This document shows, piece after piece, positions 49,194-58,490 of a DNA stretch of 64,000 bases. The position numbers and the translations under genes were made by a program. Location of the stretch: the NCBI RefSeq assembly GCF_900111245.1, contig NZ_FOGO01000001.1:620001-684000 (forward strand). Reading direction: 5' to 3'. The notes under the pieces were generated by a model. The model searched no databases, was not told the origin of the DNA, and saw only the letters and a list, made by a program, of their open reading frames with translations. Position 1 is the first letter of the stretch; the number at the start of each line of letters is the position of its first letter. This DNA is from Streptomyces qinglanensis (GTDB lineage: Bacteria; Actinomycetota; Actinomycetes; Streptomycetales; Streptomycetaceae).

Positions 49194-49602
49194 GCCCGCA
49201 TCCTCGGACCCTGCCGCCGACGTCAAGGTCAAGTCCGGTCCGGGGCCGGGAGGGTCGGGGCCGGGGCAGTCGGGGCCGGGGCAGTCGGGATCAGGACGGT
49301 CCGGGGTCAGGAGGGTCCGGGGCCGGGACGGTCCGTGCGGGGCTCCGGTGCGCGGTCGGACTCCGGGCGGCGGGCACGCGGCGGGCACCGGTTGTCGGGA
49401 GGGGATAGTCCCCGGCGAATCACCCGCAAAATACGCGCACCGCCTGACAACCCCCTCCACACTCTCCGCACTTCTCATGGTGAAGTGAACACATGGGCAC
49501 ACAGAGTGCTCATATGACCTAAGGTCTGGGGGTCGGCGCACCCCCGTACGCCTGGGGACGGTTTCGCTGCGCTGTGGGGGTTCCGCGTACCTGGGGGGGT
49601 TC
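49194..49602. other. intergenic region before the exopolysaccharide locus
   Basis: No gene seen in 409 bases. It has a 15-bp tandem repeat (TCGGGGCCGGGGCAG at 49255-49269 and 49270-49284) with degenerate relatives to ~49350, then an AT-richer promoter-like stretch at 49440-49530 with the dyads ACTTC-TCATGGT-GAAGT and GACC-TAA-GGTC (49516-49526). Confidence 0.5.
49516..49526. promoter_or_regulatory. dyad in the promoter region of the EPS locus
   Basis: GACC-TAA-GGTC is a perfect short dyad 77 bp upstream of the sugar-transferase start, in an AT-richer patch. Possible operator. Confidence 0.3.
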
Positions 49603-51180
49603 ATGCGGCGCGACTCTGCGTTCGTGTCCGAGGTGGGGAGACCGGCCGAGCCGGGAGCCGCAGGAAGCGGCAGGGACACGGCCCCGGAGCGGCACGCCGT
49701 CCGCGGCAACCGGGAAAGCCATCGGGAAAGCAGTCGGGACGGCGACCCGTACGGCAACCGGGACAAGGCCGGCTGGTACGGGCCGGTCGCACTGGCGGTC
49801 GACACCGCGGGGATCGCCCTTCCGGTGGCGCTCTGCTTCCACCGGGCCGGACTGCCCCACGCCGGGGCGGCCACCGCGACGGCCACCGTGATGTGGCTGG
49901 CGGTACTGGCAACCCACCGGCGGTACGGACGCCGCTGGCTCGGCGAGAGTCGCGGAGTGCTGACCGCCCTGCACGACTGGCTGACCCTGCTGGGGCTGCT
50001 CGCCGTCGTCCGGGGGCTGACGGGAGAGGACTCGCCGCCCGCCGTCGCCCTGCTGGCACTCGCCCCCGCACCGCTGCTCACCACGGTCTGCCGCGCGCTG
50101 ACTCACCGCCATCTGACCGGCCAGCGGCGGGAGGCCCATGTCGTGCAGCGGGCACTGGTCGTCGGCGAGGGCAGCGCCGTGGACCGCGTGGTCGAACAGC
50201 TCGCCAGCCGCACCGACCATCCGTACGTCGTCATCGGCGCCGTTCCGGTGGGCCCGGGAGCCAACCGGAGCGGGGTACCGGAGGCCGGGCGGCTGGAGGC
50301 GGCCCCGCCCGGTCCGGACGGCAGCGGTCCGGACGGCGGCGGCCCGGACGGCACCGCCGTTGTCTCGGCGGCCCGGCAGCACGCCGCCGACACGGTGCTG
50401 GTCGCTCCCGGCTCGCTGCTGTGCGGCCAGCGGCTGCGCACCCTGACGTGGGCTGTGCAGGATGCGGGACTGCCGTTGGTGATCTCCTCGGGGCTGGCCG
50501 ACGTGGCCTTGCGCCGGGTGCGCCCGTCCACCGCTGCGGGCCTGCATCTGCTGCACGTCGACCCACCGCTGCGGCGCGGTCCGCAGCTCGCCCTCAAGTC
50601 GGCGCTCGACCGGACGGGAGCCGTCCTGGGGCTCGTGCTCCTCGCGCCGCTGCTGGCGCTGATCGCCCTGGTGATACGACTCGACTCGCCGGGTCCCGCG
50701 CTCTACCGGCAGACCCGTGCGGGCCACCGCGGCGCGCCCTTCACCATGTGGAAGTTCCGCTCCATGGTCGTGGACGCGGACCGGCTGCGGCCGCAGCTCG
50801 CCGCGGCCAACGAGGTGGACGGGCCGCTGTTCAAGATGCGCGCCGACCCCCGGATCACCCGGGTGGGACGCGTACTGCGCCGCACCTCCCTGGACGAGCT
50901 GCCGCAGTTGGTGAACGTGGCGCGCGGCCAGATGTCGCTGGTGGGCCCGCGACCCCCGCTGCCGGACGAGGTGGCCGCCTACGGTTCGACGGCGCTGCGG
51001 CGGCTGCTGGTCAAGCCCGGACTGACAGGGCCGTGGCAGGTGAGCGGCCGCTCGGACCTGTCCTGGGACGAGAGCCTCGCGCTGGATCTGCGCTACGCGG
51101 ACAACTGGTCGCTGACCACGGACCTGGACCTGCTGGCCCGCACGGTGCGGGCCGTGGTCGACGGGCGGGGTGCGTACTGA
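49603..51180 (+). CDS. polyprenyl-phosphate sugar-1-phosphate transferase (EPS-initiating)
   Basis: A 525-residue enzyme of the WbaP/CpsE type that loads the first sugar phosphate onto undecaprenyl phosphate. After a hydrophilic head come four membrane helices (~55-165), a soluble CoA-binding-like domain with Gly/Asp-rich repeats (~180-320), a fifth helix ([20 protein letters not shown]), and the catalytic domain with [24 protein letters not shown] and [12 protein letters not shown]. It probably starts assembly of the polysaccharide made by the rest of the locus. ATG at 49603. Confidence 0.92.
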   Translation: MRRDSAFVSEVGRPAEPGAAGSGRDTAPERHAVRGNRESHRESSRDGDPYGNRDKAGWYGPVALAVDTAGIALPVALCFHRAGLPHAGAATATATVMWLAVLATHRRYGRRWLGESRGVLTALHDWLTLLGLLAVVRGLTGEDSPPAVALLALAPAPLLTTVCRALTHRHLTGQRREAHVVQRALVVGEGSAVDRVVEQLASRTDHPYVVIGAVPVGPGANRSGVPEAGRLEAAPPGPDGSGPDGGGPDGTAVVSAARQHAADTVLVAPGSLLCGQRLRTLTWAVQDAGLPLVISSGLADVALRRVRPSTAAGLHLLHVDPPLRRGPQLALKSALDRTGAVLGLVLLAPLLALIALVIRLDSPGPALYRQTRAGHRGAPFTMWKFRSMVVDADRLRPQLAAANEVDGPLFKMRADPRITRVGRVLRRTSLDELPQLVNVARGQMSLVGPRPPLPDEVAAYGSTALRRLLVKPGLTGPWQVSGRSDLSWDESLALDLRYADNWSLTTDLDLLARTVRAVVDGRGAY

Positions 51181-51316
51181 CATGGGGCCGCGGGCAGCGC
51201 AGCGGGGAACGGCGGCACGGCCGCACGCGTACGTGCCGGTGCGTCGGCGGCGACCGGCGGCCGCAGCACGTGCGGGCGTGGCGGAGCCCGCGAGTCCCGA
51301 GGGGGCAGGGCGGGCG

Positions 51317-52306
51317 TCAGGCCGCGGCGGTGCGCAGCCACCACTCGTAGGTGGAGCGGATGCCCTCCCGCAGCGGGATCGAGGGGCGGAAGCCGAGCGC
51401 GAACAGCCGGGAGACGTCCAGCAGTTTGCGCGGTGCACCGTCCGGGCGGGCGGTGTCCCACTCGACGGCGCCGCCGTAGCCGACCACGTCGCGCACCTTC
51501 CCGGCGAGCTCGGCGACGGTCAGGTCCGCGCCGCAGCCGACGTTGACCGGCATCGCGTCGTCGTACTCCCGCAGCAGCAGCACGCAGGCCCGCGCCAGGT
51601 CGTCGACGTGCAGGAACTCCCGGCGCGGTGTACCGCTCCCCCACAGCACCACCCGTTCCGCGCCGTCCCGCGCGGCGTCGTGGAAGCGGCGGACGAGGGC
51701 GGGCAGCACATGCGAGGTCTCCAGGTCGAAGTTGTCGCCGGGACCGTAGAGATTGGTGGGCATCGCCGAGATGTAGGCGGCCCCGTGCTGGCGGCGGTAA
51801 GCGCGTATCTGGCTGATCCCCGCGATCTTCGCCAGCGCGTACGGCTCGTTCGTCGGCTCCAGGGCGCCGGTGAGCAGGGCCTCTTCGGTGATCGGCTGCG
51901 CCGCGTGCTTGGGGTAGATGCAGGACGAGCCCAGGAAGAGCAGCCGCGGCACGCCCGCGGCGTGCGCCCCCGCGATGACGCTGAGCTGGATGCGCAGGTT
52001 GTCCTCCAGGAAGGGCACCGGCTGGGTGGCGTTCGCCATGATGCCGCCGACCTTGGCCGCCGCCAGCACCACCGCGTCCGGCCGCAGTGCGCACAGCCGC
52101 CGCCGGGTGTGCTCCGCATCCCGCAGGTCGAGCGCCGCACGGTCGAGGGTGAGCACCTCGTACCCCTCGGCGGCCAGCCGGCGGACCACGGCGGAGCCCA
52201 CCAGCCCGCGGTGTCCGGCGACGAAGACCCGGGCACCGGGCGGCAGCAGGGTGCCCGCCGGGTCCGGGGTCCGGGCGGGTGCGGCGGTGTGCGGCGTCGG
52301 CTCCAT
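51317..52306 (-). CDS. fcl: GDP-L-fucose synthase
   Basis: A 329-residue epimerase/reductase that turns GDP-4-keto-6-deoxy-mannose into GDP-L-fucose. It shows [12 protein letters not shown] (NADP binding), [17 protein letters not shown] (catalytic Ser/Cys) and YALAKIAG (Tyr and Lys), then the [15 protein letters not shown] block specific to this family. Divergent from gmd, which makes its substrate. A -10-like CAGAAT lies 8 nt before the ATG on its strand. Its length is normal. Confidence 0.94.
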   Translation of the reverse strand: MEPTPHTAAPARTPDPAGTLLPPGARVFVAGHRGLVGSAVVRRLAAEGYEVLTLDRAALDLRDAEHTRRRLCALRPDAVVLAAAKVGGIMANATQPVPFLEDNLRIQLSVIAGAHAAGVPRLLFLGSSCIYPKHAAQPITEEALLTGALEPTNEPYALAKIAGISQIRAYRRQHGAAYISAMPTNLYGPGDNFDLETSHVLPALVRRFHDAARDGAERVVLWGSGTPRREFLHVDDLARACVLLLREYDDAMPVNVGCGADLTVAELAGKVRDVVGYGGAVEWDTARPDGAPRKLLDVSRLFALGFRPSIPLREGIRSTYEWWLRTAAA

Positions 52307-52372
52307 GCTGCCGGATTCTGCCAGCCGGAAGCCCCATTGCGGGAGGTGACCGACAAAAACCAGGAAACCGCC

Positions 52373-52397
52373 CGGCCGGTTCCGGCGGAACCGGCCG
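52373..52397. promoter_or_regulatory. perfect 11-bp hairpin in the gmd/fcl divergent promoter
   Basis: CGGCCGGTTCC-GGC-GGAACCGGCCG lies 56 bp before gmd. It may be an operator for both genes or a leader hairpin of gmd. Confidence 0.45.
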
Positions 52398-52453
52398 CGC
52401 CCCTTGTCACCACCACCCACCGCCACCCACCACCACTCCCACCAGGACGGCAG

Positions 52454-53470
52454 ATGGCCAAGAGCGCACTGATCACCGGCATCACCGGACAGGACGGGTC
52501 GTACCTGACCGAGCTCCTGATCGGAAAGGGCTACACGGTGCACGGCCTGCTGCGCCGCTCCTCGTCCTTCAACACCGGCCGCATCGACCACCTGTACGAG
52601 GACCCGCACGACGAAGGCCGGTCGCTGGTGCTGCACCACGCGGACCTCGCCGACGGTGTCGCCCTGGTCAATCTGCTGCGCGACCTGCGGCCCGACGAGG
52701 TCTACAACCTGGGCGCGCAGTCCCATGTACGGGTCTCCTTCGACTCCCCGCTCTACACCGGCGACGTCACCGGCATGGGAACGGTGCGGTTGCTGGAGGC
52801 GATCCGGGCCAGCGGGATCGACACCCGGATCTACCAGGCGTCGTCCTCGGAGATGTTCGGCACGGCCCCTCCCCCGCAGCACGAGGCGACCCCGTTCCAC
52901 CCGCGCAGCCCCTACGGCTGCGCGAAGGTCTTCAGCTACTGGTCGACGGTCAACTACCGCGAGGCGTACGACCTGTTCGCAGTGAACGGGATCCTGTTCA
53001 ACCACGAGTCGCCGCGCCGCGGCGAGACCTTCGTGACCCGCAAGATCACCCGGGCCGTCGCCCGGATCCGGGCCGGGCTCCAACGGCACCTGTACCTGGG
53101 CAACCTGGACGCGGTACGGGACTGGGGGTACGCGCCCGAGTACGTCGAGGCGATGTGGCGGATGCTGCAGGCGGACGAGCCCGGCGACTACGTCGTCGCC
53201 ACCGGAGTCGCCGCCACCGTACGGGAGTTCCTGCACGAGGCGTTCCGGGCGGGCGGTCTGGACTGGCGGGAGCATGTGCGGTTCGATCCGAAGTACCAGC
53301 GGCCGGCCGAGGTCGACGCGCTGGTCGGCGACGCGGCGAAGGCGGAGGCCGAACTGGGCTGGAAACCGCGGGTGACGTGGGGGGAGCTGGCGCGGATCAT
53401 GGTCGAGGCCGACATCTCCGCGCTCGCGGCGGAGCTCTCCGGCGAGGCGGTGCGCGTCGACCGCGGCTGA
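52454..53470 (+). CDS. gmd: GDP-mannose 4,6-dehydratase
   Basis: A 338-residue SDR-family dehydratase that converts GDP-mannose to GDP-4-keto-6-deoxy-mannose. Motifs include [19 protein letters not shown] (catalytic Thr/Ser and Glu), YGCAK (Tyr and Lys), and [17 protein letters not shown], all typical of Gmd. Together with the divergent fcl it gives GDP-L-fucose, pointing to a fucose- or deoxy-mannose-containing polysaccharide. It is followed by a hairpin at 53494. Confidence 0.95.
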   Translation: MAKSALITGITGQDGSYLTELLIGKGYTVHGLLRRSSSFNTGRIDHLYEDPHDEGRSLVLHHADLADGVALVNLLRDLRPDEVYNLGAQSHVRVSFDSPLYTGDVTGMGTVRLLEAIRASGIDTRIYQASSSEMFGTAPPPQHEATPFHPRSPYGCAKVFSYWSTVNYREAYDLFAVNGILFNHESPRRGETFVTRKITRAVARIRAGLQRHLYLGNLDAVRDWGYAPEYVEAMWRMLQADEPGDYVVATGVAATVREFLHEAFRAGGLDWREHVRFDPKYQRPAEVDALVGDAAKAEAELGWKPRVTWGELARIMVEADISALAAELSGEAVRVDRG

Positions 53471-53493
53471 CGCCCGCACCCGCGGGACACCCT

Positions 53494-53516
53494 GCCCGCC
53501 GCGCACGGCGGCGGGC
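53494..53516 (+). terminator. terminator of gmd
   Basis: GCCCGCCG-7 nt-CGGCGGGC, a perfect 8-bp stem 23 bp after the stop codon. Confidence 0.55.
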
Positions 53517-53590
53517 GGCAGAGCGCACCGAAGCCCGCAGCAGAGGCGGCGGCGCTGCACGAGGCACCAGCGAACAGTGGGGAACAGCAG

Positions 53591-55678
53591 ATGAAACGAC
53601 GTACGGCCCCGCGCACGGTCACGGCGGCGGCAGCGGTCCTGGCTCTGGCAGCCGCCGCGCTGATCGGCCCGGCCCTCACCGAGCGCGGCACCCCGCAGGC
53701 GCACGCGCTCACCCCGCCGGTGGCGATGACGGCAGACGACTTACCGACCTGGCAGACGAACGGCGTCGTGTGGGCCATGGCCCAGTCCGACGGCGTCGTC
53801 TTCGCGGGCGGCACCTTCTCCGCCGTCCGGCCGCCGGGCGCGGAAGCGGGCACCGACGAGCGGAAGGCCGTCAACTTCGCGGCGTTCGACGCCGCGACGG
53901 GCGCCCCCACCGATTGCCGGCTCGACTTCACCGTGGGCAGCGGCACCGCGACGGTCCGGGCGCTGGCCGTCTCACCGGACGGCGAGACCCTCTACGCGGG
54001 CGGCAACTTCGCCGCCGTCAACGGCACCTATGTCAGCCGCGTCGCCGCGATCGACATCCCCACCTGCACGGTGAAGCCCGAGTTCGACGTGTCGGTCTCC
54101 TCGACCGTGCACGCGCTGGCCGCCACCGACGACACCGTCTACCTGGGCGGCGCCTTCACCTCGGTGGAGGGCCAGAGCCGCAGCAAGTTCGCGGCGCTGA
54201 GCACGGACGGCGAGCTGCGGTCCTGGAAGGCGGACGCGGACGCGACAGGACGCGCGGTGGAGGTCACCCCGGACGGCCGCAGCGTCGTGCTCGGCGGCGA
54301 CTTCGCCCGAGTCCGGAACACCGACTCGCACGCGCTGGCCGTCGTGGACGCGGACTCCGGCGCGCTCAAGCACGCCTACGGGCGCTCCTTCGTACCGCGC
54401 AACTCGGTGGTCAAGGGCCTGTACGTGGACGAGACCGGGATCTACACGGCCAACGAGGGCACCGGCGGCGGCGTGTTCGACGGCCGGATCGCACTGAACC
54501 TGGACGACTTCTCGCAGCGCTGGCGGGACACCTGTCTGGGCGCCACCCAGGACGTGACCGTCTACAAGAACGTGCTCTACAGCAGTTCGCACGCACACGA
54601 CTGCTCCAGCATGGGCGAGTTCGGCGAACTCCACGAACGCCAGCACCTGCTCGCCGAGTCGGTGGACGACCCCACCCCGCTGCTGTCCTGGTTCCCGGAC
54701 ACCGACGACGGCCCGCTGAACGTGGAGCAGGTGGGGCCGCGCGCCATGGTGGTCTCCTCCCGCGGCGGCAAGGACTACATGTGGGTGGGCGGCGCGTTCT
54801 CGCGCATCGCCAGCAACGGCAACACCCCGCAGCAGGGCCTGGTCCGGTTCGCCAACGGGCCCGACACCGGCGCCCCGACCGTCCCCGAGGACGTGAACGC
54901 GGCCAACGTCCTCGGCGGTGTGCGGGTGTCCTGGCCGGCCAGTACCGACCTGGACGACCGCACCCTCACCTACCGCGTCTACCGCAACGGCGGCTCCGAG
55001 CCGGTGGGCACCGTACGGGCCAACTCCTCGTTCTGGGACCGGCCCACGGTCAGCTTCACCGACACCACCACCGACTCCGGCACGGACTACACCTACCGGG
55101 TCACCGCGAGCGACGACGGGGACGCCAACACCAGCTCCCGCTCCGCGGGCGCGAAGGTGCGGACCCCGGGCACGCCCTCGGAGACGACAGTCGAGCGGGA
55201 GGCGAGTGCCGACGCCTATGTGAACGGCTCCTCGGTCAACTCCACCTACGGCACCCATATGCAGCTCGCCGTCCGCGGCTCCGCCCCCTACGAGAGCTAC
55301 GCGCGCTTCGCCGTGCCGTCGGCGCCCGACGGAATGGAGCTGGCCGAGGCCCGGCTCACCGTCACCACCAGCGGCGACAGCTACGCGGCCAGCGGTGACA
55401 CCATCCGGGTCCGCCCCGTCACCGGCAGCTGGTCCGAGACCGGGGTGACCTGGGCCGGGCGGCCCGCGATCGGCCCGACGGCGCTGGGCTCGCTGGACGG
55501 CGCGCCGGAGCGGAGCACGGCCTACGACATCCCGCTCAGCACCGACGCGGTCGGCGACGCGGAGGGCGAGAACCTCGATCTGGCGCTCACCGGCACCGGC
55601 AGCGACAGTCTGTGGCTGGCGGCCCGCGAGTCCGGGGGCACCGGCCCCAAACTCACACTGACCTTCAGGAAGCCGTGA
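53591..55678 (+). CDS. large secreted beta-propeller/FN3/CBM96-like protein
   Basis: A 695-residue secreted protein. A basic start and long alanine-rich helix (signal peptide to ~40) are followed by a repeated-blade region (~50-425) with DGVVFAGGTFSAV, GETLYAGGNFAAV, DDTVYLGGAFTSV and KDYMWVGGAFSRI, a beta-propeller-like set. Next is a fibronectin type III domain (~435-530; DVNAANVLGGVRVSW, TYRVTASD) and a CBM96/DNRLRE-like carbohydrate-binding module at ~535-695 (DAYVNGSSVNSTYGTHMQL start). It contains a TTA codon at codon 51 (53741-53743), so translation probably needs bldA tRNA. It may bind or process the polysaccharide outside the cell. The next gene overlaps it by 4 bp. Confidence 0.85.
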   Translation: MKRRTAPRTVTAAAAVLALAAAALIGPALTERGTPQAHALTPPVAMTADDLPTWQTNGVVWAMAQSDGVVFAGGTFSAVRPPGAEAGTDERKAVNFAAFDAATGAPTDCRLDFTVGSGTATVRALAVSPDGETLYAGGNFAAVNGTYVSRVAAIDIPTCTVKPEFDVSVSSTVHALAATDDTVYLGGAFTSVEGQSRSKFAALSTDGELRSWKADADATGRAVEVTPDGRSVVLGGDFARVRNTDSHALAVVDADSGALKHAYGRSFVPRNSVVKGLYVDETGIYTANEGTGGGVFDGRIALNLDDFSQRWRDTCLGATQDVTVYKNVLYSSSHAHDCSSMGEFGELHERQHLLAESVDDPTPLLSWFPDTDDGPLNVEQVGPRAMVVSSRGGKDYMWVGGAFSRIASNGNTPQQGLVRFANGPDTGAPTVPEDVNAANVLGGVRVSWPASTDLDDRTLTYRVYRNGGSEPVGTVRANSSFWDRPTVSFTDTTTDSGTDYTYRVTASDDGDANTSSRSAGAKVRTPGTPSETTVEREASADAYVNGSSVNSTYGTHMQLAVRGSAPYESYARFAVPSAPDGMELAEARLTVTTSGDSYAASGDTIRVRPVTGSWSETGVTWAGRPAIGPTALGSLDGAPERSTAYDIPLSTDAVGDAEGENLDLALTGTGSDSLWLAARESGGTGPKLTLTFRKP

Positions 55679-56202
55679 GCGCCCGCAGGGCGGCGCCGGC
55701 GGCAGCTCTCGTGGCAGCCGTCCTGGCGCTGACGGCCGGCTGCGGCACGGGCGGGGACGACGGCGGGGAGGCCGCGAAACGCCCCCGGGCCGAGAAGAGC
55801 GCAGGGCACGGCGAAGGCCCCACCGCCGCGCCGGACGACGAGCCGCCGCCCGAGGACGGGCGGGAGCGGCAGCCGGAGGACGAGAAGGACGCGCAGGACC
55901 CGAAGGAACCCAGGAGCAAGGACGTACCGAAGGTCCCGCGCGCCTCGCTCTCCCCGGCCACCGGCTCGTTCACCGAGAAGGAGAAGGAGTATCTCGTCGG
56001 CCGGGTGCCGCAGGGCCTGGAGCCCGCCGCGGTGCTGGAGGCCGGGCGCACCGCCTGCGCCCGGCTGCGCAGCACGGCCGAGGCGAGCAAGAAGGACGCG
56101 ATCAGCGCACTGAAGGCGGGCGAGATCGACAACGCCGAGCCCGCCGTGCAGCACCTGTGCCCGCAGTTCGAGCCGCTGCTCGAAGCCGCGGGCCGGAAGT
56201 GA
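55675..56202 (+). CDS. putative lipoprotein of the EPS locus
   Basis: A 175-residue lipoprotein (lipobox LTAGC near residue 21) with a long acidic Glu/Asp/Lys/Pro linker (~25-90) and a small C-terminal helical domain with two Cys (RTACARLRST and QHLCPQFEP) that may pair. Family unknown; the linker would span the cell wall. The GTG start overlaps the stop of the propeller gene (GTGA), so the two are co-translated and may interact. Confidence 0.75.
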   Translation: MSARRAAPAAALVAAVLALTAGCGTGGDDGGEAAKRPRAEKSAGHGEGPTAAPDDEPPPEDGRERQPEDEKDAQDPKEPRSKDVPKVPRASLSPATGSFTEKEKEYLVGRVPQGLEPAAVLEAGRTACARLRSTAEASKKDAISALKAGEIDNAEPAVQHLCPQFEPLLEAAGRK

Positions 56203-56278
56203 CCCGGCGCCGGCCACGCCCGGAAGCCGTCCGAGAACCCGAGAAGTGCCGTCCCAGGAAGCTACGGAGAGAGCCCCC

Positions 56279-57238
56279 GTGCAGAAACTGCCCGTCGTCG
56301 TCGCGATACCGACCAGGAACGAGGCCGAGAACATCGCCAGCACCGTCCGGTCGGTGATCGACCACTTCGCGCACGTCGTCGTGGTCGACTCGGACAGCAC
56401 GGACGACACTTGCGCGCTCGCCGCCGCGGAGGGCGCCGAGGTGCTGCCCTACGCCTGGGACGGCGGCTATCCGAAGAAGAAGCAGTGGTGCCTGGAGCAC
56501 GTGCACCCGCAGACCGACTGGATCCTCTTCCTCGACGGCGACGAGACGCCGAGCGCGGAACTGCTGGCCGAACTGCGGCAGCTCTTCACTCCGCCGCCCG
56601 GGCACACGCTGCGCCCGGCCGCGTTCGACATCCCGCTCGGCTACTGGTTCGCCGGACGCCGGCTCCGGCACGGGTACACCATCGTCAAGCGGGTGCTGCT
56701 GGACCGCACCCGCTGCCGCTTCCCGGAGCCCGACGACCTGGCCGCACCGGGCATGGGCGAGCAGGAGGGCCACTACCAGCCGCTGGCCGACCCGGTGGTC
56801 CGGCTGCGCTCCCCCATCGAGCACCGGGACCTGGATCCGGTGCGTACCTGGTTCGAGCGGCACAACCGGTACTCGGACTGGGAGGCGTGGCTGGAGGCGC
56901 ACCCGGTGGTGCGCGAGCAGATCCGGCAGGCCAAGACCCGGCAGGGCCGGCTCTTCCACCGGGCCCCGCTCAAGCCGCTGGTGTCCTTCGCCTACGCCTA
57001 CGGCTGGAAGCGGGGCTTCCTCGACGGCCGGGCCGGGCTGGACTACGCGCTGGCGATGAGCTTCTACCGCTGGCAGATCGGGCTCAAGGCCCGCGAGGCG
57101 GCCGCCGGGGGGCCGGGCGGGGCCGGAGAGCCGGGAGCGGTCACCGCGGCGTCGGCGCCGGGCGGGCGTGGGCACCGGCCCGCTCCCGCACCTGCCCGTA
57201 CACCTCCCGCAGGGTGCCGACCACCGCGTCGAGGGTGA
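56279..57238 (+). CDS. family 2 glycosyltransferase (WaaE/KdtX-like)
   Basis: A 319-residue cytoplasmic transferase with the GT2 nucleotide-binding fold: VVVAIPTRNEAENI, VVVDSDSTDD and LFLDGDE (the metal-binding Asp motif), plus GGYPKKKQWCLEH, a block seen in lipopolysaccharide-core WaaE-type enzymes. It adds a sugar to the lipid-linked repeat unit. The GTG at 56279 has GGAGAG upstream. The last ~33 codons (Gly/Pro/Arg-rich) run 98 bp into the convergent GT4 gene, so the tail is probably disordered. Confidence 0.88.
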   Translation: MQKLPVVVAIPTRNEAENIASTVRSVIDHFAHVVVVDSDSTDDTCALAAAEGAEVLPYAWDGGYPKKKQWCLEHVHPQTDWILFLDGDETPSAELLAELRQLFTPPPGHTLRPAAFDIPLGYWFAGRRLRHGYTIVKRVLLDRTRCRFPEPDDLAAPGMGEQEGHYQPLADPVVRLRSPIEHRDLDPVRTWFERHNRYSDWEAWLEAHPVVREQIRQAKTRQGRLFHRAPLKPLVSFAYAYGWKRGFLDGRAGLDYALAMSFYRWQIGLKAREAAAGGPGGAGEPGAVTAASAPGGRGHRPAPAPARTPPAGCRPPRRG

Positions 57239-58337
57239 AGCTCTCGCGCGCCAACTGCCAGGCGGCCCGCGACGCGGCGGCACCGGCCGCCGCGTCGAGC
57301 AGTTCCAGCACGGCGCGGCCGACCCGGGGCCCGTTCTCCGGGTCGTCCGGCGCACTGTCCACCACCCGCCCGGCGCCCGCCGCGGCCACGTCGGGTGCCA
57401 GGCCGCTGGTGCGGGTGACGACGACCGGCAGCCCCACCGACAGGGCCTCCAGCACCGAGACGGAGAAGGCGTCCTTGATGGACGGCAGGACATACACCTC
57501 GCTCTCCCGCAGCCGCGCGAGCACGCCCGGGTGGTCGAGCGCGCCGACGTACTCCAGCGCGTGCCCGACCCCCAGCGACCGGGCGCGCGCCAGCATCTCG
57601 TCGGCCAGTGCGCCGGTGTCCGGCCCGGCCAGCACGAACCGCGCCTCGGGGTACTTCTCCAGCACCGTCGGCATCGCCCCGACGAAGTCCTGCGGGCGCT
57701 TGCCCTCCTGCACCCGTGCGCAGTACAGCACCGTCGGCGGCCGGCCCGGTACCCGCCGGGTGCCGCGGGCGGGCTGCGGGGCGACACCGTTGACCAGCCG
57801 GTACGCCGGGCCCATCGGCTCCGGCGCCACCACCGCCTCGGTCAACTGCCGCTCCTGCTCGGTGAGGTGGAGCACGGCGTCGGCCTTCCGCAGGACCCGG
57901 CGCAGCCCCAGCACGTCCACGGCACGGGCCACCCGCTTCTCGGTGGGGTCGATCATCCCGTGCGTCTGCAGCACCAGGGGACGGCCCAGCGCGGAGGCCA
58001 GCAGCGCGACCGGGAGCGTGACCAGGTCGCGCATCAGGTGGACATGGACGACGTCCGCAGAGCGCAGCATGCGCGGCGCCGCCGCCAGCAGCGCCGCCGA
58101 GGTGATACCGCTGACCTCGAACCGGGGCAGCAGATGGCGGGCCTGGAAGAGGCGGGCCGGAACGCCGTCCACCGTGCGCGGCAGCCGCCGGTCCGCGGGG
58201 AACCCGTCGCCCAGGGCCACCAGGGCCGCCTGGTCGCCGCGCGCCCGCAGCCCGCGGCACAGGTTCAGGGCGACCCGGGTGGGGCCGCCGAAGTCGTGGG
58301 TGGGCGTGTGCAACGTGACGATGTGCAGCGCCTTCAA
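57141..58337 (-). CDS. family 4 (GT-B) glycosyltransferase
   Basis: A 398-residue retaining glycosyltransferase. N-terminal lobe: HIVTLHTPTHDFGGPTRVAL and VVHVHLMRDL; C-terminal lobe: VLYCARVQEGKRPQDFVGAM, FVLAGPDTG, and YVLPSIKDAFSVSVLEALS, the donor-binding E-x7-E-like segment. It starts with TTG at 58337, strongly supported by GGAGGGG 6 nt upstream. It is convergent with and overlaps the GT2 gene by 98 bp, and is divergent from the polymerase gene. Confidence 0.9.
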   Translation of the reverse strand: MKALHIVTLHTPTHDFGGPTRVALNLCRGLRARGDQAALVALGDGFPADRRLPRTVDGVPARLFQARHLLPRFEVSGITSAALLAAAPRMLRSADVVHVHLMRDLVTLPVALLASALGRPLVLQTHGMIDPTEKRVARAVDVLGLRRVLRKADAVLHLTEQERQLTEAVVAPEPMGPAYRLVNGVAPQPARGTRRVPGRPPTVLYCARVQEGKRPQDFVGAMPTVLEKYPEARFVLAGPDTGALADEMLARARSLGVGHALEYVGALDHPGVLARLRESEVYVLPSIKDAFSVSVLEALSVGLPVVVTRTSGLAPDVAAAGAGRVVDSAPDDPENGPRVGRAVLELLDAAAGAAASRAAWQLARESFTLDAVVGTLREVYGQVRERAGAHARPAPTPR

Positions 58338-58490
58338 CGATGTCCCCTCCCGTGGCCGAGCCAATGATATTAGTCGGTACAGCAGCTTTCGCCCTGGTCT
58401 TTCATGGTTTTCCCGGCCTTCGCGGCACCCACGGGTTCCGCGCGTTCCGCCTCCCTCCGTCGCGGGACGGCACCGGACCCGGGAGCGGCG
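58338..58490. other. divergent promoter region in the EPS locus
   Basis: A relatively AT-rich patch (CAATGATATTAGTCGGTAC around 58364-58382) between the GT4 and polymerase genes, likely holding promoters for both directions. Confidence 0.4.

Noticed and set aside
49241..49350. Possible short gene in the GGGGCCGGGG-rich repeat region before the EPS locus
   Set aside because: Repeats of 15 bp with stops in likely frames and no start with ribosome site; treated as noncoding repeat.
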